From JAJYSO01 sp964586655 (lineage in GTDB: Bacteria; Bacteroidota; Bacteroidia; Flavobacteriales; Flavobacteriaceae), in NCBI GenBank assembly GCA_964586655.1, contig CAZPGY010000008.1, positions 38,006 to 102,005 of the forward strand: a DNA stretch of 64,000 nt. Direction: 5' to 3'. Positions 26,573 to 33,877 of the stretch are shown in pieces. The notes under the pieces are model-generated. The model was given only the letters and a program-made list of their open reading frames with translations, did not search any database and was not told the origin of the DNA. The stretch's first letter is position 1, and the number at the start of each line of letters is the position of its first letter. A program made the position numbers and the translations under genes.

Positions 26573-27034
26573 TGAAAAGATATTCAAGATTGTACTCAAC
26601 CTCATTCCTCGGCCTTGGCAGATGTAAAAGCCAATATTTGTGACCTGCCCTTTCATGACAATGCTTATGATACGATCTTTTGTAACCATGTATTAGCGCA
26701 TATTCCCGATGACACTACGGCTATGCAGGAACTGTTTAGGGTGCTGAGACCGGGAGGAATGGCAATTTTGCAGATTCCGCAAGACTTATCAAGAGAGAAA
26801 ACCTTTGAAAGACGATTCAATTACTGATCCCAAAGAACGCGCTAAGATTTTTGGACAGTACGATCACGTTCGGATTTATGGCCGAGATTATTTTGAAAAA
26901 TTGCGAAAATGGGTTTTGTGGTAAAGGAGGTAGACTACACCCAAAAGCTTTCGGCAGAAGAAATCAAACGATATTGTCTGAAAAAAGGAGAAATTATTCC
27001 GGTTTGTTATAAACCGTCTCAGGCCTATAACTAA
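26573..27034 (+). pseudogene. Decayed SAM-dependent methyltransferase remnant
   Basis: Coding similarity to a class I methyltransferase spans three frames. The first piece (to about 26813) reads LADVKANICDLPF, NHVLAHIPDDTTAM and LFRVLRPGGMAILQIPQD. A one-base shift near 26813 restores DDSITDPKERAKIFGQYDHVRIYGRDYFEKLRK. A second shift near 26910 restores GFVVKEVDYTQKL, KRYCLKKGEIIPVCYK and a stop at 27032-27034. The N-terminal half with the SAM-binding glycine loop is missing. With a 5' truncation and two frameshifts it cannot be functional. Its place after map may mark an old insertion or deletion. Confidence 0.85.
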
Positions 27035-27146
27035 TTTACCACCAAGGAAGTTGTAGTGATTTATTTAAGATTAATGGCGCTAAGCTTGGAGGAGTGGCTT
27101 AAAATATAATTAACATTTTTATTTTATTTTTAGCGATGAAAAAGCT

Positions 27147-27154
27147 TAAATTTG
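27147..27154 (+). promoter_or_regulatory. Candidate -7 box TAAATTTG before the YtxH gene
   Basis: TAnnTTTG match overlapping a TTG at 27152, which rules out that TTG as a start and leaves ATG 27176 with a leader of about 16 bases. Confidence 0.5.
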
Positions 27155-27175
27155 TGGAAACAAAAAAGAAAATTT

Positions 27176-27460
27176 ATGAACGCTAAAGATACAATAGCCG
27201 GACTTATCATAGGTGCAGCCACCGGTGTTGCCTTAGGCATGCTGTTTGCCCCTAAAAAAGGAAAAGATACCCGTAAAGCACTTTTGGACAACAGTAGTGA
27301 TTATTTAGACAGATTTGGTGACGATATCAAATTGTCTATTGAAAATAAACTGGATAAATATTGGAATAAAAGTTCGGATCGCGCTGAAAAAAGGGCGCAA
27401 CGACAAATAGAAGAAGTCAAAAAAGAAATTGCCGCCATCAAAGCCGGTGGTAAATCATGA
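27176..27460 (+). CDS. YtxH domain protein
   Basis: Small (94-residue) protein with one N-terminal membrane segment, IAGLIIGAATGVALGMLFAP, followed directly by KKGKDTRKALLDNS, the YtxH signature. The rest is a charged helix with lysine, arginine and glutamate heptads (KRAQRQIEEVKKEIAAIKAG), probably a coiled coil. YtxH proteins are stress-associated membrane proteins of unknown molecular function. The start is ATG 27176, fixed by the -7 box. A good terminator follows. Confidence 0.85.
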   Translation: MNAKDTIAGLIIGAATGVALGMLFAPKKGKDTRKALLDNSSDYLDRFGDDIKLSIENKLDKYWNKSSDRAEKRAQRQIEEVKKEIAAIKAGGKS

Positions 27461-27501
27461 GCTCAAAAATGAGCCGGCTCTTTTGAGACTTGATAATCAT
27501 T

Positions 27502-27523
27502 GCCCCTTTATGGGGCTTTTTTT
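27502..27523 (+). terminator. Rho-independent terminator after the YtxH gene
   Basis: GCCCC (27502-27506), five-base loop, GGGGC (27512-27516) and a run of seven T. A weaker hairpin (CTCAAAA ... TTTTGAG with GAGCC/GGCTC) lies just upstream near 27461-27487. Confidence 0.9.
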
Positions 27524-27748
27524 GTGCAAAACACTGAGTAGCATATATCACTTTGATGTTATCCCCATTTGATTTATAAATTGGTTTCTCATGCGCCGTT
27601 TTGCATATATTATAAAAAGACATAACAGTGTTCCAGCTGAAGGTTAAACGTTTAAAGTGTTAAATATTAACATACTGACAATATGCCTTAAATCACCATC
27701 GACTTATTAAACGATTCGGAACTAAAAAAGATTTTAAACTAACTTTTC

Positions 27749-27780
27749 TTTGGATAAAACACCTTTATCATTTAGATTTG
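27749..27780 (+). promoter_or_regulatory. Promoter with both Bacteroidota elements
   Basis: TTTG at 27749-27752, 20 bases of spacer, then TAGATTTG at 27773-27780. This is the full TTTG-N19-21-TAnnTTTG consensus and is the best promoter I see in the window. The T9SS cargo gene starts 29 bases later, at ATG 27809. Confidence 0.8.
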
Positions 27781-27808
27781 TAATCAATTGAACTTAAAAA
27801 CAACTAAT

Positions 27809-29671
27809 ATGCTAAAACGAATTACCCTTTTTGTTGCGCTTTTTATCGGCTGCATGGCCTTTACACATGCGCAGAATGTTATTTTTGAAGAAGACTTTAG
27901 TAATGCTATAGGACAAAACGTGTCTACTGCGAGCTTGACCACGCTTGGTTGGTCGCTTTATACGGAAGATGCAGCGTCTCCTATATCAAATGGTCAATAT
28001 GATTTGAGTTTTCTTAATGAAGCTTGGGTTGCGGTTAGATTTCAGGGACCTGGAGAAACTATGGCTTCAGCTTCAATGTTTCAACAACCGGCTGATGCTG
28101 ATAGATGGGCAGTTACCCCTCAAATTTCATTGCCTACAAGCAATCCTACTTTGTTTTTTGATGCCCTTTCGGGGAATGCTAATGCGCCGGGAAGCTATGA
28201 AATATTAGTATCTACTACCGGTAACACACCTGCAGACTTTACGGATGCGCCTATACTTGCTCAAACAGCTCCTACCGGGGCTCTTGAAGAACAAGTGGTC
28301 TCTCTTGCAAGTTATGCAGGGCAGGATATTTATATAGCATTCCGAAATACAACTGCCGCCAATGCCGGTTATATTTTAATAATCGATAATATAAAGGTTG
28401 TAAGTATGCCGGATGTTGAGGTAGCCCTTGATCATATTGATATTAATGATTTTGTAGCCACCGGAAATGTGCCTGTTAGTGGTACAATAATCAATAATGG
28501 AGCTACTGCAATAAGCTCATTTGATGTAACCTGGTCTGTCGATGGAGGAACTCCTCAAACAGAAACGGTTTCGGGTGTAAATGTAACCACTTTAGATTCC
28601 TATAATTTTACCTTGAGTACCCCTTGGAATGCTGCTTCTGTTGGAGATCATACTATCAGCATAGATGTTTCAAATATTAATGGAGCCGGTGCTGATCAGG
28701 ATAATACTGATAACAGTCTTTCAAAAAATATTTATGTGGCTTCAAACTCAGTACAACGCATACCGCTTTATGAAGAGTTTACGAGTGCTACTTGCCCTCC
28801 TTGCGCCGTTCTTAACCCCCAACTTTATGATCCATTTTTTGCAAACTTAGCTGACAGTACTTTCTCGTTGGTTAAATATCCGGTTAGTTGGCCGGCAGAA
28901 GGAGATCCTTATTTCACCAATGAAGTAAGTGTAAGAAGAGCATATTATGGGGTTAATGCTGCGCCTACTATGCTGATAGAAGGTGAAGTAGTGGAACAAC
29001 AGAATCTTACCGTGCTTCAAAATGGGTATCAAGAAGCCGTTAATAAGCCTGCGTTTTTTAAGATGTCTCTGGATGTTGAAAAAAACAGTTCAAGCGTGAA
29101 GGTAACTGTTAATACAGACTCTTATCTTGAAGGTGATTTTACCCTTTATGTAGCTGTAGTGGAAAAACTTACTTTTGGCAATGCTAACACTCCGAATAAT
29201 GCAGGAGAAACAGATTTTTTCAATACCTTTTTAAAAATGCTTCCTACTGCCAACGGAGTAACGATTAATGCTACTGATGGAGGAAACTTTACCCATACTT
29301 TTGGTCCTTATGATATGTCGAGTACCTTTGTTGAAGAAATGAGTGATCTTCAGGTCGTAGCTTGGATAGCTGATGGGAATCACAATGTAATGCAGTCAGC
29401 CCATAGTGACAATTTTACTACATTAGGAGTAGAATCAAATAAATTTGATGCGTTGACAATGTATCCCAACCCGGCCGAAGGATTTTTACACATTGCAGCA
29501 CAAGACCCGGTCGATGTTACTATTGTCAATACTTTAGGACAAGAGGTTTTTGCACAGAAAAACGTGACTAAAGATACACAGTTAAATATTGCAGATCTAT
29601 CCTCAGGAATATACTTTGTAAATATTCAACAACATTCAAGTGTAATAACTAAAAAGCTTATTATTGAATAA
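27809..29671 (+). CDS. T9SS cargo protein with Omp28-like thioredoxin domain
   Basis: Secreted protein of 620 residues. Signal peptide to about residue 22 (FTHAQN). Residues ~25-200 form a choice-of-anchor J/cleaved-adhesin type jelly roll (EEDFSNAIG ... WSLY; NIKVVS). Residues ~205-310 resemble a CARDB/Ig-like domain (ISSFDVTWSVDGG). Residues ~315-540 resemble Omp28, with a CPPC site at 329-332 and APTMLIEG as the cis-proline element. The C-terminus (YPNPAEGFLHI ... GIYFVNI, KKLIIE) is a type A T9SS sorting domain. It has its own promoter and terminator. Confidence 0.85.
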   Translation: MLKRITLFVALFIGCMAFTHAQNVIFEEDFSNAIGQNVSTASLTTLGWSLYTEDAASPISNGQYDLSFLNEAWVAVRFQGPGETMASASMFQQPADADRWAVTPQISLPTSNPTLFFDALSGNANAPGSYEILVSTTGNTPADFTDAPILAQTAPTGALEEQVVSLASYAGQDIYIAFRNTTAANAGYILIIDNIKVVSMPDVEVALDHIDINDFVATGNVPVSGTIINNGATAISSFDVTWSVDGGTPQTETVSGVNVTTLDSYNFTLSTPWNAASVGDHTISIDVSNINGAGADQDNTDNSLSKNIYVASNSVQRIPLYEEFTSATCPPCAVLNPQLYDPFFANLADSTFSLVKYPVSWPAEGDPYFTNEVSVRRAYYGVNAAPTMLIEGEVVEQQNLTVLQNGYQEAVNKPAFFKMSLDVEKNSSSVKVTVNTDSYLEGDFTLYVAVVEKLTFGNANTPNNAGETDFFNTFLKMLPTANGVTINATDGGNFTHTFGPYDMSSTFVEEMSDLQVVAWIADGNHNVMQSAHSDNFTTLGVESNKFDALTMYPNPAEGFLHIAAQDPVDVTIVNTLGQEVFAQKNVTKDTQLNIADLSSGIYFVNIQQHSSVITKKLIIE

Positions 29672-29694
29672 TTGTTAAATATTCCTCTATTTAA

Positions 29695-29733
29695 AAATAC
29701 CTTTACTATCTTTGTATGGTAAAGGTATTTTTT
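29695..29733 (+). terminator. Strong terminator between the two T9SS cargo genes
   Basis: Perfect 12-base stem AAATACCTTTAC/GTAAAGGTATTT (29695-29706, 29719-29730) with a 12-base loop and further T residues. Its loop contains TATCTTTG, a -7 box match for the following gene. Confidence 0.9.
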
Positions 29734-29765
29734 ATGCCGGGTGAAGATTAACTAAAACAGACACT

Positions 29766-30500
29766 ATGAAAAAAATTTATCTATTATTTTCGTTACTATT
29801 AATAAGTCTCGGAGCACAAGCTCAGTTTTCTGTTGTGACCAGTATGGGGGAGTTAGAAGATGGAGACACCCTTGTGTTTCATAGTACGGCAGAAACTTCT
29901 GATGCTTACTTAGATTACTATATTGTAAACACATCTTCACAAGCCATAAACATGCGTATTAAAGCAATTGAGTTTGAAAATACTGATGGTAGCGGTATGG
30001 AGGTTTGTTTAGGCTTTTGTTACTATGGGATTATTGAAGGACAAACCATACCGGTAAATGATTACGTAACTATTGCTCCCGGAGACACAAGTTCCGCTTC
30101 TGGAGTTCCCTTGCATTTTTGGAGTTACTATGAAGGTAATGGGAATGAAATCATTAGTTACTATTTTGAATTTCAGCAACTTAATAACGCTGGAGTAGTG
30201 ACCAACACCTTGGGCTTTGTATACGCTTATGTTCCTAACGGGTTGGCCGTAGAAACGCCTAAAAAAGATTTCGATGTCCAGATTATGAGTACCATGATTA
30301 GAAATGGGCGCTTGAGTATAAAAACACAAAAACCTGTTGAAGTTCAGGTGTATAACCTGCTGGGGCAGGAAGTAAAAACCGCCAAGATTAGCGGTGGAGT
30401 ACACAGCATTAATGTGGCCGACCTGTCTTCTCAAATCTACTTGGTTCGTTTTCATAACAAACAAGGACAAACCAAAACTCAAAAGATTGTAATTGAATAG
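29766..30500 (+). CDS. T9SS cargo protein of unknown function
   Basis: Secreted protein of 244 residues. A signal peptide ends at GAQAQF near residue 20. Residues ~22-155 form a beta-rich domain I do not recognise; it has a GFCYYGIIEG segment and conserved-looking cysteines flanking EVCLGFC. The C-terminal ~80 residues are a type A sorting domain (VQVYNLLGQEV, INVADLSSQIYLVRF, TQKIVIE), so it is exported and likely surface-anchored by T9SS. It follows the larger cargo gene but is separated from it by a terminator. Confidence 0.8.
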   Translation: MKKIYLLFSLLLISLGAQAQFSVVTSMGELEDGDTLVFHSTAETSDAYLDYYIVNTSSQAINMRIKAIEFENTDGSGMEVCLGFCYYGIIEGQTIPVNDYVTIAPGDTSSASGVPLHFWSYYEGNGNEIISYYFEFQQLNNAGVVTNTLGFVYAYVPNGLAVETPKKDFDVQIMSTMIRNGRLSIKTQKPVEVQVYNLLGQEVKTAKISGGVHSINVADLSSQIYLVRFHNKQGQTKTQKIVIE

Positions 30501-30528
30501 TCTTTATACTTTTTAAGTATAAACCCAA

Positions 30529-30558
30529 AAAAACCGCCCAATAATGGCGGTTTTTTTT
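30529..30558. terminator. Bidirectional terminator
   Basis: ACCGCC/GGCGGT stem (30533-30538, 30546-30551) flanked by A residues on the left and eight T on the right, so it can end transcription on both strands. It lies between the second T9SS gene and the leftward YceI gene. Confidence 0.88.
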
Positions 30559-30578
30559 GAGGTGTGGGGCGGGAATAT

Positions 30579-30605
30579 ATACCAATTTTTATGTATAACT
30601 GGTAT
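30579..30605. repeat. Minimal derivative of the 11948 palindrome
   Basis: Twenty-seven bases made of the left end (ATACCAATTTT) joined to the right end (TATGTATAACTGGTAT) of the 169-bp element. The right end matches the full copy at 15 of 16 bases. It looks like a copy that lost all internal sequence. Confidence 0.7.
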
Positions 30606-30713
30606 TGGATCCGATTGTTGGAATGCAAATTTATTCCCTTTGTGTCAGCGACTGCAGATGCTCTTGGGTACTGGTGTATAAAACCTTGCAAATGGAATAG
30701 AGGGCAGGGCGGT

Positions 30714-31238
30714 TTAAATCAATTCGAGGTCAATAGTAATATCCACAGATTTACTGAGAATGGGAAGTCCGTTGGCAAGTTTTTTTGAGAAGTTTAACCC
30801 CCAGTCTGTGCGATTTATTTTTGTGTGCATCATCAAGCCACAGCGTTTATTTCCCCAAGGATCTGTTATGATTTTGCTGAATCGTGCTTGCAGGGAAACC
30901 GGTTTAGCAATTTTTTTGATTTCTAAATCTCCTTCGAGTATATAATTGGACGCCGTTTTTGAGATGACATTACTCGCTTTAAATTTGAGGGTAGGATATT
31001 GGTCGACTGCAAAGAAATCGGCTCCGCACAAGTGCTGGTTTCGTTCACGGTCAAAGGTGTCGATAGAGGCAGCTTGGGCCTCAAAATATACTTGAGCCGA
31101 TTCAAATCTTTCTTCTTCCATGGCGATGGAGACTTGAAAGTCTGTAAAACGTCCTCTGACCTTTGCAAGTCCAAAATGAGTAATCCCAAATCCGATAGTA
31201 GAACTGACCAAATCAGCTTTCCAATGTTTTATTGCCAT
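30714..31238 (-). CDS. YceI family lipocalin-like protein
   Basis: Protein of 174 residues with the YceI fold, a lipid- or isoprenoid-binding beta barrel. Typical features: HWKADLVSSTIGFGITHFG at the start (D...S...F...H), VRGRFTDFQ, YPTLKFKAS, and the final GNKRCGLMMHTKINRTDWG, where the DWG motif ends the family pattern. No signal peptide, unlike E. coli YceI, so a cytoplasmic binding protein is likely. The start is ATG 31238; a longer reading would overlap the neighbouring SDR gene. Confidence 0.88.
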   Translation of the reverse strand: MAIKHWKADLVSSTIGFGITHFGLAKVRGRFTDFQVSIAMEEERFESAQVYFEAQAASIDTFDRERNQHLCGADFFAVDQYPTLKFKASNVISKTASNYILEGDLEIKKIAKPVSLQARFSKIITDPWGNKRCGLMMHTKINRTDWGLNFSKKLANGLPILSKSVDITIDLELI

Positions 31239-31314
31239 ATTTTCCGGAATGATAAAAGGAGTTAAAAATCCGCCATTGCTGACGGATTTTGAATGATATT
31301 GTTGGAATAGTTTT

Positions 31315-32034
31315 TTATTTACCGGGAGGAAAAGAAGGTCTGACTTCCACCTTGCTCGGTAGGGTGCGGGCATTCATGCTTAAAAGATCCACCACGAGCT
31401 TGCCCAGGTCTTCTTTTTGTATCTTCCAATGGTCTTGATCATTTGGGGTGTGATTGTTAAAGTGTGTAGCCACAGATCCCGGCATGATGACGCTGGTTTT
31501 GATGCCGTGTTCGCGCATATCCAACATGGCTGCTTGAGTGAATCCGGTTACACCAAATTTACTGGCGTTATAAGCGCTTCCGCCTTTAAAGAAATTGGTG
31601 CCTGCCAAACTGGAAATGGCCAAAAAGTAACCTTTGTTGGCCTTCAATTGCGCCAACCCCGCTTTGAGGGTATAAAACACTCCGGAGAGGTTGGTGTCAA
31701 TGGTTTGGTTCCACTGCTCAACGGTCAATTCTTCAAGAGGAGCAAAGTGTCCGAGCCCTGCATTGGCGATGAGTACGTCTATTTTCCCAAGTTGGTCAAT
31801 TGCCTTTTCAATCGCATTCTCCTGATCTGAAAAATTGCGTACATCCGCTTGAAAACCATAAGCTTCGGCCTTGGACTGTTCGTTTAATTTTTTGACGGCT
31901 TCGTCTACTGTTTTTTGTGTTCTTCCGGTGATGGCTACCTTCATGCCTTCTTGCAAGAGGGCTTGGGCTATCCCATAGCCAATTCCTTTGGTGCCGCCGG
32001 TAATAAAAGCAGTTTTTGTATCGAGTTTTTGCAT
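31315..32034 (-). CDS. Short-chain dehydrogenase/reductase
   Basis: NAD(P)-dependent SDR of 239 residues. The cofactor motif is TGGTKGIGYGIA near residue 12, followed by the structural NAG in IANAGLGHF. The catalytic serine lies in FLAISSLAG and the YxxxK pair in SAYNASKFG. The C-terminal region (VIMPGSVATHF) is the usual PG motif. The substrate is not evident from sequence. It lies 76 bases upstream of YceI on the same strand. A TACTTTTG box is on the minus strand at 32051-32058. Confidence 0.92.
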   Translation of the reverse strand: MQKLDTKTAFITGGTKGIGYGIAQALLQEGMKVAITGRTQKTVDEAVKKLNEQSKAEAYGFQADVRNFSDQENAIEKAIDQLGKIDVLIANAGLGHFAPLEELTVEQWNQTIDTNLSGVFYTLKAGLAQLKANKGYFLAISSLAGTNFFKGGSAYNASKFGVTGFTQAAMLDMREHGIKTSVIMPGSVATHFNNHTPNDQDHWKIQKEDLGKLVVDLLSMNARTLPSKVEVRPSFPPGK

Positions 32035-32168
32035 GATCTTTCGTTTTGTCCAAAAGTAAAAATACTTCTCTCCTTTCTTGCTAAAATTTGTTTAAATCTA
32101 TGAGTTGTGCGTCATTTTACCGAAAACCGAACACTCAAAATTAGATTTACATTTTTATAATAATTTTG

Positions 32169-32193
32169 TAACTTTGTATCCAAATGAATACAA
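32169..32193 (+). promoter_or_regulatory. -7 box and palindromic operator of the toxin-antitoxin module
   Basis: TAACTTTG (32169-32176) fits the -7 consensus. It overlaps a 20-base palindrome, TTGTATCCAAATGAATACAA (32174-32193), whose arms match at 8 of 10 positions. It lies 8 bases before the toxin reading frame. Placement over the transcription start is what one expects for autorepression by the HTH antitoxin. Confidence 0.7.
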
Positions 32194-32201
32194 TTTAAAA
32201 A

Positions 32202-32501
32202 ATGTACTTTATTGAAAAAACAAGAGAGTTTGACAAATGGCTTAGAAAGTTGAAAGACTTGAGGGCAAAAGCAAAGATTTTGTTCAGACTTCAGAAATTA
32301 TAAAATGAAGAACACTTTGGAGATTGCAAACCAGTAGGAAACGGAATTAAGGAATTGAGAATTAACTATGCAAAAGGCTACAGAGTTTACTTCAAAGAAA
32401 CGGATAGAAAAATTATTGTACTGCTAATTGGCGGAGATAAATCGACTCAACAGAAGGATATTGAAAAAGCAAAAGGAATTTGGAAGAATTTAAAAAAATA
32501 G
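32202..32501 (+). pseudogene. RelE/HigB-like toxin interrupted by an in-frame stop
   Basis: The frame from ATG 32202 to TAG 32499-32501 reads as a complete 99-residue RelE-family addiction toxin (TIGR02683 type) except for one TAA at codon 34 (32301-32303). Upstream: YFIEKTREFDKWLRKL. Downstream, same frame: GNGIKELRINYAKGYRVYF and KIIVLLIGGDKSTQQKDI, the conserved toxin core. The expected codon is probably GAA, so one base change (G to T) is enough. Without suppression the toxin is dead. The antitoxin gene follows four bases later and is intact. Confidence 0.87.
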
Positions 32502-32505
32502 AAAA

Positions 32506-32784
32506 ATGGAAACTTCAAAATTAGATATAGCAGACTATTTGGATAGCCACGAAATGATTGCTGAATACTTAAATGCAGTTTTGGAAGAAGGGAGTGACGC
32601 TGAAATTGTGTCTGCAATAGGACATATTGCTAAAGCGATTGGTATGACTAAAATAGCGGAAGATACCGGAATGAGCAGACCCAGTTTATATAAAGCATTG
32701 TCCAATAATTCTAAGCCGCGATTTTCAACAATTATGAAAGTTTTAAAAGCAATTGGAGGACAAATAAGGGTAACCCCGATATAA
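32506..32784 (+). CDS. HigA-like HTH antitoxin
   Basis: Antitoxin of 92 residues in the TIGR02684-type addiction module antidote family. The N-terminal part binds toxin (DIADYLDSHEMIAEYL). Residues ~45-85 form the helix-turn-helix: IGMTKIAEDTGMSRPSLYKAL, with the recognition helix around SRPSLYKAL. It probably represses its own promoter through the palindrome at 32174-32193. It remains intact although the toxin has a stop codon, as expected for a module losing its toxicity or kept for regulation. Confidence 0.9.
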   Translation: METSKLDIADYLDSHEMIAEYLNAVLEEGSDAEIVSAIGHIAKAIGMTKIAEDTGMSRPSLYKALSNNSKPRFSTIMKVLKAIGGQIRVTPI

Positions 32785-32803
32785 AAAAACGAACGCACAA
32801 CAA

Positions 32804-32880
32804 GCATATTGACGTCAGGCGGGGTAAACGTCTTCGATTGAAATTTTAGGGTAGAATGCCCGCCCGAACGCCAATATACC
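32804..32880. repeat. Imperfect hairpin after the toxin-antitoxin module
   Basis: GCATATTGACGTCAGGCGGG (32804-32823) pairs imperfectly with the segment 32859-32880, ending ATATACC. It starts 20 bases after the antitoxin stop. Its left arm begins like the hairpin at 63287 (CAAGCATATT in both). It has no T run, so it is not a plain terminator. Confidence 0.6.
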
Positions 32881-32989
32881 AGCCGAAAGGCGACGCCTCT
32901 ATTAAAAACTATAGGCGGATAGGATCTATTTATGGAAAATAATCGCAGGACAGTTAGATAATGCCTATCTTTAAAATAAAAATAGAATT

Positions 32990-33376
32990 ATGCGCTTTCA
33001 CACTCGAAAATGGATTAAACCTGAAGATTTAAATGCTAATGGCAGCTTGTTTGGCGGGCGTTTATTACAATGGATTGATGAAGAAGCGGCCTTGTATGCC
33101 ATCATTCAGCTGGAAAACCCAAAGGTGGTTACTAAATTTATGAGTGAGATTGATTTTGTGAGCTCTGCCCATCAAGGCGATATTATAGAAATTGGTATTG
33201 ATGTGCTAAAATTTGGAACCGCTTCCTTGACGCTTACTTGCGAGGTTCGCAATAAAATGACGCGTCAGGTCATTATTACCATCGATAAAATTGTGATGGT
33301 CAATGTAGATGAGCAAGGACAACCCCAGGCTCATCACAAAACCAAAATAGAATATGTGAAGGACCGTTTGTCTTAG
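32990..33376 (+). CDS. Acyl-CoA thioesterase, hotdog fold (YciA-like)
   Basis: Acyl-CoA hydrolase of 128 residues. It has the hotdog signature NGSLFGGRLLQWIDEEAAL, with the catalytic aspartate in the helix, followed by FVSSAHQGDIIEIGIDV and a VRNKMTR strand. This is the YciA/BACH group, releasing CoA from short- to medium-chain acyl-CoA. A TATCTTTA sequence near 32965 could be a weak -7 box. It converges with the DUF3817 gene, overlapping by 4 bases at their stops. Confidence 0.9.
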   Translation: MRFHTRKWIKPEDLNANGSLFGGRLLQWIDEEAALYAIIQLENPKVVTKFMSEIDFVSSAHQGDIIEIGIDVLKFGTASLTLTCEVRNKMTRQVIITIDKIVMVNVDEQGQPQAHHKTKIEYVKDRLS

Positions 33377-33663
33377 GCTCGTTTGGGTAAGAATTTTTTA
33401 TCTACATAAAAAGGACCAAACGGAATTACCGAACAGAGGATAGCTATTAAAAGTGTCTTTATGGACCAATCCAGTTTTTTATACATTACAAATGCTCCGA
33501 TCACATAGAGGATAAACAAAGCTCCGTGAACCGATCCGGTGAATCGGGTCAATTCGGGTTGGTGAAACATATATTTTAAAGGCATGGCAATAAAGAGCAA
33601 TACGAGATAGGAAATGGCTTCCAAAATGCTGATGATGCGAAAGGACTTGATGAGATTTGGCAT
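33373..33663 (-). CDS. DUF3817 small membrane protein
   Basis: Integral membrane protein of 96 residues with three hydrophobic segments (IISILEAISYLVLLFIAMPL, GALFILYVIGAFVMY, TLLIAILCSVIPFGPFYVD). The pattern EAISYLVLL ... GSVHGALFI ... PFGPFYVDK is characteristic of DUF3817, a family of unknown function often found beside transporters or redox genes. It is convergent with the thioesterase gene. No further inference is possible. Confidence 0.88.
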   Translation of the reverse strand: MPNLIKSFRIISILEAISYLVLLFIAMPLKYMFHQPELTRFTGSVHGALFILYVIGAFVMYKKLDWSIKTLLIAILCSVIPFGPFYVDKKFLPKRA

Positions 33664-33877
33664 TTTTTGTTGCGAAGATAATTAAGAATTCAATATCCCG
33701 AAATGTGAGTTGAGGATTGTGAATACTTTAACTTCTATGCGCGTTAAGGAGCATTTTAAAACAGAATTTATTTTGGCATAAGCCGTAAAAATCACTTTTC
33801 CAAAATGAGTATACCTGTATTATGGGGGAGTTCGCCGGCAGATCATATTTCAACCTTTACTAAGCGCCATATTCGGC

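Noticed and set aside
31239..31373. Longer YceI start
   Set aside because: Overlaps the SDR gene and adds residues without family similarity.
32785..32880. Integron attC site
   Set aside because: The inverted repeat lacks the consensus RYYYAAC and GTTRRRY core sites in the right order.
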